The notes under the pieces: generated by a model
Databases searched by the model: none
What the model was told of the DNA's origin: nothing
The model's input: only the letters and a program-made list of their open reading frames with translations
Shown: positions 1 to 6,617 of the stretch, piece after piece
Layout of the letters: every line of letters starts with the position of its first letter
How positions within the stretch are numbered: the first letter of the stretch is position 1
Translations under genes and position numbers: made by a program
Assembly (NCBI GenBank): GCA_027027485.1
Contig: JALVLL010000178.1
Span: 1 to 9,612, forward strand
Direction of reading: 5' to 3'
Length of the DNA: 9,612 nucleotides
DNA from: Candidatus Bipolaricaulota bacterium
GTDB lineage: Bacteria; Bipolaricaulota; Bipolaricaulia; Bipolaricaulales; Bipolaricaulaceae

Positions 1-937
1 CCACCGTGAGGTCCCCCTCGCGCTCCGAGAAGAGGAAGGGTATCCGGGGCCTGGCCGGGGGACGCCGGCTCTTTCCGTCCACGATCTGGCCCGAGATCCT
101 GATCAGGGCCACGTACCGCCCCGGCCGCGGCGGCCTGGGCCTCGCCACGCGTCTTTTCGCCCTGGGCCAGGGGATCACCTTCCCGCCGAGGAGTTCCGGC
201 AACTTCTCTTCCTCCGCTATCCCGTCCACAAGCCCCGCCTCGCGGGCCTCCTCGGCGGTGAGGGGGGAGGAATCGAAGAGCTCGGCCACGCGCTCCTTGG
301 GTATCCCCCGATCGGAGGAGACGCCTTCCAGGATGTCGTCGTACAGGGAGTCCAGGAGCCAGTTGACCATCTCGCGCATCTCCGGGGACATCTCGCGGCG
401 GGTGAGGGTATCGGCCGCGGTCTTATAGGGGCTTATCTGGACGAAGTCCGCCTCTATCCCCCAGCGGGCTAAGGCGTCCTTCAGGAAGACGAAAGACTGG
501 ACGATCCCCAGCGGACCCACGATCCCGCCGGGTTGGATCAGGATACGGCTCGCCGCCGAGGCGAGGTAATAGGTAAGGGTGTTGTAACCGCTCGCCCAGA
601 CCACAACATCCTTGCCCCTCTCACGGAGCTCCTTCATGAAGCCCCGGAGGTGCTGGACCTGCACCTGGTTTACTTCCAGGGGGCCGAGCCGGAACACGAC
701 CCCCTTTACCCGCCTGTCCCCTGCGATCCTGGAAAGGTCCCGCTTCAGCCCATCGAGGTTGGGCGGGGGCGGCGAGAACCAACGCCTCCAGAACGGCCCC
801 TTGGGCGGGGGAAGGGTCTGGTAGGAGCCATCGAGGGTGAAGCCCACGTAGAACTCCTTCCGAGAAAGCTTCCGCGAAAGTTCCCTCAGTCCCCAAAAGA
901 ACACCCGCAGTGCCCAAACCACATACCCAACCGGCAT
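1..937 (-). CDS. sppA: Signal peptide peptidase SppA (peptidase S49), 3' part outside the window
   Basis: The minus-strand frame from ATG 937 runs open to position 1, giving 312 residues. SppA is a membrane-anchored serine protease of family S49 that degrades leftover signal peptides, using a Ser/Lys dyad. Residues 4-17 are hydrophobic apart from one Arg and could be the N-terminal membrane anchor. Residues 115-145 (ASGYNTLTYYLAS and following) match the conserved Gly/Tyr-rich segment of the long SppA type. K172 in ISPYKTAADT, followed by REMSPEMRE, lies where E. coli SppA has its catalytic lysine. LTAEEAREAGLVDGI (226-240) is the typical end of an S49 domain, and RYVALIRISGQIVDGKS begins the second S49 domain. 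That domain, with the expected catalytic serine, lies beyond the window. The start is the first ATG after an in-frame TAA at 952-950. No clear Shine-Dalgarno precedes it. The identification is firm and the exact start moderately so. Confidence 0.9.
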   Translation of the reverse strand, partial: MPVGYVVWALRVFFWGLRELSRKLSRKEFYVGFTLDGSYQTLPPPKGPFWRRWFSPPPPNLDGLKRDLSRIAGDRRVKGVVFRLGPLEVNQVQVQHLRGFMKELRERGKDVVVWASGYNTLTYYLASAASRILIQPGGIVGPLGIVQSFVFLKDALARWGIEADFVQISPYKTAADTLTRREMSPEMREMVNWLLDSLYDDILEGVSSDRGIPKERVAELFDSSPLTAEEAREAGLVDGIAEEEKLPELLGGKVIPWPRAKRRVARPRPPRPGRYVALIRISGQIVDGKSRRPPARPRIPFLFSEREGDLTV

Positions 938-946
938 GGCTTCCCG

Positions 947-952
947 ATTTTA
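947..952 (-). promoter_or_regulatory. Candidate -10 box of sppA (TAAAAT), leaderless-type spacing
   Basis: Read on the minus strand, TAAAAT ends nine bases before the sppA ATG, so transcription would start at or within a few bases of the start codon. No convincing -35 box lies 16-18 bases upstream. The box lies directly beside the TTGACA of the opposite-strand promoter at 954-959. This is a sequence match only. Confidence 0.35.
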
Positions 953-953
953 C

Positions 954-982
954 TTGACAAGGGCCGAAGCTCACCGTGGGAT
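954..982 (+). promoter_or_regulatory. Candidate sigma70-type promoter of the Zn-ribbon gene
   Basis: A perfect -35 hexamer TTGACA (954-959) is followed after 17 bases by TGGGAT (977-982), a weak -10 box. Transcription would begin near 989, leaving a leader of about 30 bases that contains a strong Shine-Dalgarno. The -35 is good; the -10 makes the call tentative. Confidence 0.4.
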
Positions 983-1018
983 TTACGGGATAACCTGGAA
1001 GCGAAGAAAGGAGGGGAC

Positions 1019-1264
1019 ATGGGCGCTGAAAAGCTTTTGGCTTCGAGGTTCGTTTGCGCGAAATGCGGGGGAAGCGGGGCCAGGGTGCGGAAGCTGGCCA
1101 TGACTGGCGCAGGGATTTTCGATCGGATGCTGGATTGGCAGCGGAACCGGTACTACTTCGTCTCGTGCTCCCACTGCGGATACACCGAGGTCTACGACGC
1201 CGCGGTCCTCGACGGAAAGGGGGATTCCCTGAGGGACATCATCGATCTCCTCTTCGGAGGTTGA
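1019..1264 (+). CDS. Small Zn-ribbon protein (COG3478 / DUF2082, YpzJ-like)
   Basis: This 81-residue protein has two cysteine knuckles, C13-x2-C16 and C50-x2-C53, that together would bind one zinc ion. The segment between them, with KLAMTGAG at 25-32, and FVSCSHCGYTEVYD at the second knuckle resemble the predicted nucleic-acid-binding Zn-ribbon family COG3478 (Bacillus YpzJ). That function is a family-level prediction and no partner is known. ATG 1019 is chosen because AAAGGAGG lies four bases upstream (1007-1014). The same frame stays open back to about 533, but that part is the antisense of sppA. The gene is divergent from sppA. It converges on pgsA with only two bases between stop codons, leaving no room for a separate terminator. 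Confidence 0.88.
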   Translation: MGAEKLLASRFVCAKCGGSGARVRKLAMTGAGIFDRMLDWQRNRYYFVSCSHCGYTEVYDAAVLDGKGDSLRDIIDLLFGG

Positions 1265-1266
1265 GG

Positions 1267-1815
1267 TCAGCGCTCGGCGAAGACGGAGCGGGCGCGCCAG
1301 AAGTACTCCGCCCCGGAAACGAGCGCCAAAAGCACCGCCAAGTACAGGAAGGCCATCTTGAGGGGATGAGACACCGTCCCCAACCCGAAGTGCCGTTCCA
1401 CGAGGACCACCAGGACCAGAACGATATGCGAGGCCGTCTTGGCCTTACCCCAAGGTGAGGCCCCGAGCCCGAGGCCCCGCCCCACCGCCAGGATCCTGAG
1501 CCCCGTCACCAGGAACTCCCGGGCCAGGATCACGATCACCGGTATCGCCGGAAGGTTCCCGAATCCCACGAACGAGACCAGGGCGGCCATCACCAGGACC
1601 TTGTCGGCTATCGGGTCCATGAACTTTCCGAAGGGCGTGGTCTCGGCCCGCAGGCGCGCCAGGTACCCGTCCACCGCATCGGTGAGCGCGGCGAGGGCGA
1701 AGATCCCCAGGGCGATGAGCCCGAAAAGCGGGCCGTCCGCATAGAGGAAGAAGAGGAACACGGGGATCAACGCGACCCTGGCCAAGGTAAGCCCGTTGGG
1801 AACGTTCAGGATCAT
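1267..1815 (-). CDS. pgsA: CDP-diacylglycerol--glycerol-3-phosphate 3-phosphatidyltransferase
   Basis: This 182-residue integral membrane enzyme moves the phosphatidyl group from CDP-diacylglycerol to glycerol-3-phosphate, releasing CMP, in the committed step to phosphatidylglycerol and cardiolipin. The complete CDP-alcohol phosphatidyltransferase signature is present: D46, D49-G50, A53-R54, G63, D67 and D71, with spacing D-x2-DG-x2-AR-x8-G-x3-D-x3-D. These Asp residues bind the metal ions and CDP. N-terminal NVPNGLTLARVALIPVF is typical of PgsA rather than Pss. Hydrophobic stretches at about 14-45, 70-95, 128-140 and 150-168 fit a multi-helix membrane protein. Length is normal. It is divergent from mutS across 65 bp. 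GGAGGA lies 12 bases before the ATG, rather far for a Shine-Dalgarno, and a -10-like box lies closer. Confidence 0.93.
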   Translation of the reverse strand: MILNVPNGLTLARVALIPVFLFFLYADGPLFGLIALGIFALAALTDAVDGYLARLRAETTPFGKFMDPIADKVLVMAALVSFVGFGNLPAIPVIVILAREFLVTGLRILAVGRGLGLGASPWGKAKTASHIVLVLVVLVERHFGLGTVSHPLKMAFLYLAVLLALVSGAEYFWRARSVFAER

Positions 1816-1823
1816 GCCCCCAA

Positions 1824-1829
1824 ATTATC
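1824..1829 (-). promoter_or_regulatory. Candidate -10 box of pgsA (GATAAT)
   Basis: On the minus strand GATAAT ends eight bases before the pgsA ATG. The overlapping TAATTT would end six bases before it. Either would give an mRNA starting at or very near the start codon. The same bases partly overlap GGAGGA (1833-1828), which could instead act as a distant Shine-Dalgarno, so the two readings compete. Confidence 0.3.
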
Positions 1830-1865
1830 CTCCGACCCCGGCGGCATCAAGCTTTCCGGGCCGGG

Positions 1866-1871
1866 TATACT
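1866..1871 (+). promoter_or_regulatory. Candidate -10 box of mutS (TATACT), leaderless-type spacing
   Basis: TATACT differs from TATAAT at one position and ends nine bases before the mutS ATG, the same spacing as the sppA box. The bases between (TTCCCGGCG) hold no Shine-Dalgarno. No TTGACA-like -35 is found at 15-18 bases upstream. A transcript from here would be leaderless or nearly so. Confidence 0.4.
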
Positions 1872-1880
1872 TTCCCGGCG

Positions 1881-4385
1881 ATGGGTGAACTCACCCCGAT
1901 GATGCGGCAGTACCACGAGGCCAAGGCCCGCTACCCCGATGCCATACTCTTTTTTCACCTCGGGGATTTCTACGAGACCTTTTTCGAGGACGCGGAGATA
2001 GTGGCCCGGGAGCTCGATATAGTCCTCACCAAGCGGGACGGCCACCCCATGGCCGGGGTACCGGTGCGCAAGGCCGACATCTACATCCAGCGCCTCCTCA
2101 AGAAGGGCTACAAGGTGGCCCTGTGCGATCAGCTGGAGCGGCCCGGGCCGGGGAAGAAGCTCCTCAAGCGGGGCGTGGTCCGAGTGCTCACCCCGGGCAC
2201 GGTCCTCGAGGACGAGGGCCTCGAGGCCGAGAGGGATGCCTTCCTCCTGGCGGTCTTCCCCGGGGAGGGGAAGGTGGGGCTCGCCTGGTGCGAGGCGGCG
2301 AGCGGCGAGTTCTGGTTCGCCGAGGTGTCCGAGGGGGAACTCGAGGGGGTGGTCTCGCGCCTGGGCGTCCGGGAGGTCCTCTTCCCCGAGGGGCTCGAGC
2401 TGCCCGGTGATATCCCCGGGGCGCGCACCCCGCTCCCCGAAAGCGCCTTCTCCCCGAAGCGCCTGGAAGAGAGGTTCGGGAGCCTGGAGGTCCTCGAGGG
2501 GAGGGAGCTTTCCGCGCGGGCCGCCGGGGCGGTGGTGGCATACCTCGAGGAGACGTTGCGCTCCGTGGACCACCTCTCCCCGCCGAAGCCGTGGGGGCTC
2601 ATGGACTCCATGGAGCTCGACGCCTTCACCCAAAGGGGATTGGAGCTCGTGGAGCCCTTGCGGCCCGAGTCCAAGCTCACCCTCCTTTCGGTCCTGGACC
2701 GGACGAAGACCCCCATGGGGAAGCGCCTCCTGCGGAGGTGGCTCCTGCACCCGTTGCGCGATCGCCACAACATCGAGGAGCGGCTGGATGCGGTGGAAGC
2801 CCTCTCGGGATCCTGGGATCTCGATGAGCTCGGCGAGGAGCTGAAGAAGGCGTGTGACCTCCCGCGGCTCCTGGGGAGGATCTCCGTGGGGCGGGCCAAC
2901 CCCCTGGACCTCTCGCTCCTCCGCCGCACCTTCCGGGCCCTTCCCCAGATAGCCGAGATCCTCGAGGCCATCCCCACGCCCCCCGAGCTCCTGGCGGGAT
3001 GCCTCCGGGACATCCGCGAGTCCCCGCTGGGGATAGCCGAGGAGCTCGAGCGGTTCCTGGTGGATTCACCTCACCCGAGCCCCGAGGAGGGTGGCGTGGT
3101 GAGGGAGGGCTACTCGCCGGAACTGGACTCGCTGCGGAAGGAGATCGAGGGGCTGCGCGCCGAGATCGCCGCCCTCGAACGAAGGGAGAAACGCAGGACC
3201 GGCATCCCCACCTTGAGGGTGGGTTACAACCAGGTGCTCGGGTACTTCCTCGAACTCACCAAAACCCACCTCGACAAGGTCCCGCCGGAGTGGCGCCGCC
3301 GCCAGACCCTGAAAGGGGTGGAGCGGTTCTCCTCGCCCGAGCTCGATGAGCTTGCGGACAGGATCTCCCAGGCCGAGGCCAGGGCCAAGGAGCTCGAGCG
3401 CTCGCTTTACGAGCGGATGCTGGAGCGGATCAGGGGGGAGATCCCGCGCCTCAGGCGCTTGGGGGATGCCCTCGCGGTGCTCGATGTCCTCAGGTCGCTG
3501 GCCCAGGCGGCGAAGGAGAACTCCTGGACACGCCCCCGGTTCACCGAGGCCCCCCGCATAACGATCCGCAACGGGAGACACCCGGTGGTGGAGAGGACCT
3601 GCGACTTCGTCCCCAACGACCTCGTGATGGACGAGAAGACCAAGCTCGCCATCGTCACCGGGCCCAACATGGCGGGGAAGTCGGTATTCCTGAGGCAGGT
3701 GGCCCTGATAGCGCTCCTGGCGCAGATGGGCTCCTTCGTTCCCGCCCAAGAGGCGGAGCTTCCCATCTTCGACAAGATCTACACCCGGGTGGGGGCCACC
3801 GATGCCCTGGCCGGGGGGCTCTCCACCTTCATGGCCGAGATGAGGGAGGCGGCCACCATCCTCTCCGATGCCACGGAGAGGTCGCTCGTGATCCTCGACG
3901 AGCTCGGGCGCGGGACGAGCACCTATGACGGCATGGCCCTGGCGTGGGCCATTGCCCGGTACCTCGTGGAAAAGGTGGGATGCAAGACCCTGTTCGCCAC
4001 TCACTACCGGAGGCTCACCGAGCTCGCCGAAAGGGTCCCCGGTGTTGTGAACCTGCACGCGGCGGTGCGGGAATGGAAGGGGGAGGTGATCTTCCTCCAC
4101 CGGATCCTCCCCGGGGTGGCAGAGAAGAGCTACGGAGTACAGGTGGCGAGGCTCGCCGAGCTCCCCGACGAGGTCATCTACGAGGCCGAGGAGGTCCTCG
4201 AGGAGCTGGAGAAAGGGGAAGTCCACGGACCGAGGGGAGGCGCAGTGCAGTTGCCCTTGTTTGCCCCCAAAGGGAATCATCCTCTCCTCGATGAACTACG
4301 GAAGTTGGAGCCTGAAAGGCTTAGCCCCTTGGAGGCCCTGGAGCTCCTCTTCCGTTGGAAGGAACGTTACGGGAAGTCCGGTTAA
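1881..4385 (+). CDS. mutS: DNA mismatch repair protein MutS
   Basis: This 834-residue protein binds mispairs and small loops and, through ATP-driven clamp sliding, starts mismatch repair. It is full length for the MutS1 class. The mismatch-recognition domain is present, with GDFYETFFED and the F30-Y31-E32 wedge motif that stacks on the mispaired base. The connector and lever domains follow (about 110-540), including RVGYNQVLGYFLELTKTH of the clamp region. The ATPase has Walker A GPNMAGKS (594-601), STFMAEM, Walker B ILDE (671-674) followed by LGRGTST, and the ATHY switch. Near the C-terminus QLPLF (790-794) fits the beta-clamp-binding consensus, and the tail PLLDELRKLEPERLSPLEAL is typical of MutS. 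No mutL is visible here. ATG 1881 is supported by homology of the first residues and by the -10-like box just upstream, not by a Shine-Dalgarno. Confidence 0.97.
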   Translation: MGELTPMMRQYHEAKARYPDAILFFHLGDFYETFFEDAEIVARELDIVLTKRDGHPMAGVPVRKADIYIQRLLKKGYKVALCDQLERPGPGKKLLKRGVVRVLTPGTVLEDEGLEAERDAFLLAVFPGEGKVGLAWCEAASGEFWFAEVSEGELEGVVSRLGVREVLFPEGLELPGDIPGARTPLPESAFSPKRLEERFGSLEVLEGRELSARAAGAVVAYLEETLRSVDHLSPPKPWGLMDSMELDAFTQRGLELVEPLRPESKLTLLSVLDRTKTPMGKRLLRRWLLHPLRDRHNIEERLDAVEALSGSWDLDELGEELKKACDLPRLLGRISVGRANPLDLSLLRRTFRALPQIAEILEAIPTPPELLAGCLRDIRESPLGIAEELERFLVDSPHPSPEEGGVVREGYSPELDSLRKEIEGLRAEIAALERREKRRTGIPTLRVGYNQVLGYFLELTKTHLDKVPPEWRRRQTLKGVERFSSPELDELADRISQAEARAKELERSLYERMLERIRGEIPRLRRLGDALAVLDVLRSLAQAAKENSWTRPRFTEAPRITIRNGRHPVVERTCDFVPNDLVMDEKTKLAIVTGPNMAGKSVFLRQVALIALLAQMGSFVPAQEAELPIFDKIYTRVGATDALAGGLSTFMAEMREAATILSDATERSLVILDELGRGTSTYDGMALAWAIARYLVEKVGCKTLFATHYRRLTELAERVPGVVNLHAAVREWKGEVIFLHRILPGVAEKSYGVQVARLAELPDEVIYEAEEVLEELEKGEVHGPRGGAVQLPLFAPKGNHPLLDELRKLEPERLSPLEALELLFRWKERYGKSG

Positions 4386-4398
4386 ACTTTTTCCACCC

Positions 4399-5631
4399 AT
4401 GGATTTCCTGAAGTCGGCGTTCGAGCTCCTTTCGGCCGGCCCCATCTGCGACACCTGCCTTGGTCGCCGGTTCGCGCGGCTCGGGGAATCCCTTTCCAAC
4501 TCCGAGAGGGGCAGGGCCCTGCGGGTGCTTTGGGCCATGTCCCGCGGGACCACGGCGGAGGAGCCCGAACGCTGTTGGGTCTGCAACGGGGCGTTCCGCG
4601 AGGCGGAAAGGTACGCCGCAAGGGCTCTAGAGCTCGTCGAAGGCTACGAGTTCGAGACCTTCCTCTTCGGGGTCCACCTATCCCCCTACCACGAGGCGGT
4701 GGAGATCTTCCTCAAGGAACGGTTCCCCTCGCCCTGGGCCGAGCCCTTCCAACGCGACATGAACCGGGCCCTGGGCAGGGCCTTCGAGGAGCTTCTGGCA
4801 CGGGAAGGCGGAGCCGCCCGGGTCGATTTCCGATATCCCCACGTGCGCTTCACCGTGGACCTCTGGAAGGGCGATGTCGAGGTTTACGTCGCCCCGGCCT
4901 ACTTCTACGGCCGCTACCGGAAGCTCGTGCGCGGCATCCCCCAGACCCACTGGCCCTGCAGGGAGTGCGGTGGCAAGGGGTGCCCGCGCTGTAACTACAC
5001 CGGGAAGATGTACCCCACCTCGGTGGAGGAGTTGATACTCCCGGCGTTCCTCGAGGCCTGCGGCGGGGAGGGGGGACACCTCCACGGGGCAGGACGCGAG
5101 GACGTGGACGCCCGGATGCTCGGCCGCGGCAGGCCCTTCGTGGTGGAGGTAGAGCGTCCGCGCAAGAGGAAGGTGGATCTCGAGGCGATCGCCGAGCGGA
5201 TAAACCGGGAGGCCGCCGGGAGGGTGGAGGTCCTGGATCTCAGGCCGGCTCCCCCGGATCTCGTCCGCAAGGTCAAGGACCTGAAAGCGCGGAAACGCTA
5301 CCGCGCCCTGGTGGAGATCTCGGAGCCGGTGGACGAGGAAAGGTTCCGGGAGGCACTCAAGAGGCTTTTGGGGGAGATCCGCCAGCGTACCCCCACCCGG
5401 GTGAGGCACCGCCGGGCGGATCTCGTCCGGGTGAGGAGGGTCCACGAGGTCTCGGGGAAGCTCCTTTCCCCCACGAAAGCCGAGGTGGAGATCCTCTGCG
5501 ACGGGGGGTTATATGTGAAGGAGCTCATCTCGGGGGATTCCGGAGGGACGCGGCCGAGCCTCTCGGAGCTCCTGGGGACCGAGGCCCGGGTGGTGGAGCT
5601 TGACGTCCTGGAGGTCCTCGACGACCTTTAA
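4399..5631 (+). CDS. pus10: tRNA pseudouridine synthase Pus10 (archaeal/eukaryotic-type)
   Basis: This 410-residue protein has the architecture of Pus10, which makes pseudouridine at positions 54 and/or 55 of the tRNA T-loop. The N-terminal accessory region carries C17-x2-C20 (CDTCLGRRFA) and C59-x2-C62 (CWVCNGAF), with a THUMP-like segment after it. A second Cys-rich knuckle, C187-x2-C190 and C195-x2-C198, is followed by NYTGKMYPTSVEELI. The catalytic domain has GREDVDARMLGRGRPF (232-247); D235 aligns with the catalytic Asp of the GRxD motif of pseudouridine synthases. Y301 in RKRYRALVEI and LYVKELISGDSGGTRPSLSE (371-390) match the later conserved motifs. ATG 4399 was chosen because family members begin shortly before the first CxxC; the frame also extends upstream into mutS. 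It begins 13 bases after mutS without a Shine-Dalgarno, so co-transcription is likely. Known Pus10 proteins are archaeal and eukaryotic; bacteria normally use TruB for Psi55. Confidence 0.88.
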   Translation: MDFLKSAFELLSAGPICDTCLGRRFARLGESLSNSERGRALRVLWAMSRGTTAEEPERCWVCNGAFREAERYAARALELVEGYEFETFLFGVHLSPYHEAVEIFLKERFPSPWAEPFQRDMNRALGRAFEELLAREGGAARVDFRYPHVRFTVDLWKGDVEVYVAPAYFYGRYRKLVRGIPQTHWPCRECGGKGCPRCNYTGKMYPTSVEELILPAFLEACGGEGGHLHGAGREDVDARMLGRGRPFVVEVERPRKRKVDLEAIAERINREAAGRVEVLDLRPAPPDLVRKVKDLKARKRYRALVEISEPVDEERFREALKRLLGEIRQRTPTRVRHRRADLVRVRRVHEVSGKLLSPTKAEVEILCDGGLYVKELISGDSGGTRPSLSELLGTEARVVELDVLEVLDDL

Positions 5632-6617
5632 GTTCCGAGGCCCTTTTTGAGGCCCTTCCGGAGTTCCCTGGCCACGAGTTCCAAAGCTTCCTGCAGGGAA
5701 ATCCCTTTGAAGGAGCAGCCCGCGGCGCGGGGATGACCCCCTCCCCCGAGCGCCAGTGCGATCTCGCTCACGTCCACCCGGCCCTTGGAACGCAGACTCA
5801 CGTGGATCTCCCCCTTGGGCCATTCCACGAGCAATGCCCCTACCTCCACGCTCCGCAGCGACATGATCTCGGAGATGAAGCCCTCGGCCTCGTCCCCCTC
5901 ACAGCCGCACTTCCGGAAATGCTCCTCCGCGAGGTACGCGTAGGCGATCCTCCCCTCCTCCTCGAGCACCAGCGTCCGGAACATCTCGGAGAGGAGCCTC
6001 ACGGTGTTCAGGGTGCGGTTCTCCAGGATGGCCTCGGCGATGGGGCGGATCCTTGCTCCGTAGCGGGATAGCTCCGCGGCCGCGGCGAAGACCCGCTCGT
6101 CCACATCGGCGTGGCGGAAAAACCCCGTGTCGGTGGCGATCCCCAAAAGGAGGAGCTCCGCGATCCCGGAGCTGTATCCATGGGGAAGGAGGATCTTCCC
6201 GAGCTCGTGGATGACCATGCAGGTGGCGGCTGCGTTCGGATCACAGAAGTTGAGCTCGCCGAAACCGGAGTTGGTGATGTGGTGATCGATCACCACGTCC
6301 GGCGGTCGGTTCGGGAAGAGTTCGGCTGCTTCCCCGACGCGGGAGATGTCCGAGGAGTCGACCACCACCACGGTGTCGAACCCCTGCCCACGGAGCTCGT
6401 TTACCCCCTTGACGACGGATGTCCCCGGGATGTAGCGGTAGTGACGCGGGATGTGATCGGGGATACAGGCCTCGGCTTCTATCCCAAGCTCCCGCAGGAT
6501 CAGGGCGAGCCCCGCGGCGGATCCGATGGCGTCGCCGTCCGGCCTCACATGCCCCACCACCAGGGCCCGCTCGGCCCGCCTCAGGCGTTCCGCTATCGTC
6601 CCGAGGTCGGCCTTCAA
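5628..6617 (-). CDS. nrnA: NrnA-like DHH/DHHA1 phosphoesterase (nanoRNase / pAp phosphatase)
   Basis: This 329-residue protein belongs to the DHH superfamily, whose NrnA members degrade 2-5-nt RNAs and dephosphorylate pAp with Mn ions. Visible motifs are GHVRPDGDAIGSA (H23, D27, D29), VDSSD (86-90), IDHH (110-113) and GIATDTGFFRH (D163) in the DHH domain, and GGGGHPRAAG (291-300) in the C-terminal DHHA1 domain, which binds substrate. All metal-binding positions expected for the family are present. The start is TTG at 6617-6615: a GGAGG lies six bases upstream, and the TTG overlaps the TGA of the GNAT gene as TTGA, so translation is probably coupled. Its stop overlaps the stop of pus10 on the opposite strand by four bases. 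Exact substrate preference (nanoRNA, pAp or cyclic dinucleotide product) cannot be told from sequence. Confidence 0.9.
   Translation of the reverse strand: MKADLGTIAERLRRAERALVVGHVRPDGDAIGSAAGLALILRELGIEAEACIPDHIPRHYRYIPGTSVVKGVNELRGQGFDTVVVVDSSDISRVGEAAELFPNRPPDVVIDHHITNSGFGELNFCDPNAAATCMVIHELGKILLPHGYSSGIAELLLLGIATDTGFFRHADVDERVFAAAAELSRYGARIRPIAEAILENRTLNTVRLLSEMFRTLVLEEEGRIAYAYLAEEHFRKCGCEGDEAEGFISEIMSLRSVEVGALLVEWPKGEIHVSLRSKGRVDVSEIALALGGGGHPRAAGCSFKGISLQEALELVARELRKGLKKGLGT

Noticed and set aside
533..1018. Upstream extension of the Zn-ribbon gene frame
   Set aside because: This part is antisense to sppA, whose frame there is clearly conserved. The strong Shine-Dalgarno at 1007-1014 fixes the start at 1019.
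1812..2768. A 318-codon open frame on the minus strand over the mutS 5' half and the pgsA-mutS gap
   Set aside because: It is antisense to conserved MutS domains, has no recognisable motif, and overlaps the start region of pgsA.
3066..4280. A 404-codon open frame on the minus strand inside mutS
   Set aside because: It lies wholly antisense to the conserved MutS ATPase region. Its composition (Leu, Gly, Glu, Pro, His) is that of a GC-rich shadow frame, and no domain is recognisable.
4261..4398. Upstream extension of the pus10 frame into mutS
   Set aside because: It overlaps the conserved MutS tail in another frame and adds residues not expected in Pus10, which begins just before the first CxxC.
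5612..5628. AGGTC/GACCT hairpin as a pus10 terminator
   Set aside because: The stem is only five base pairs, inside coding sequence, and followed by three T residues and then AAG. It is too weak to call.
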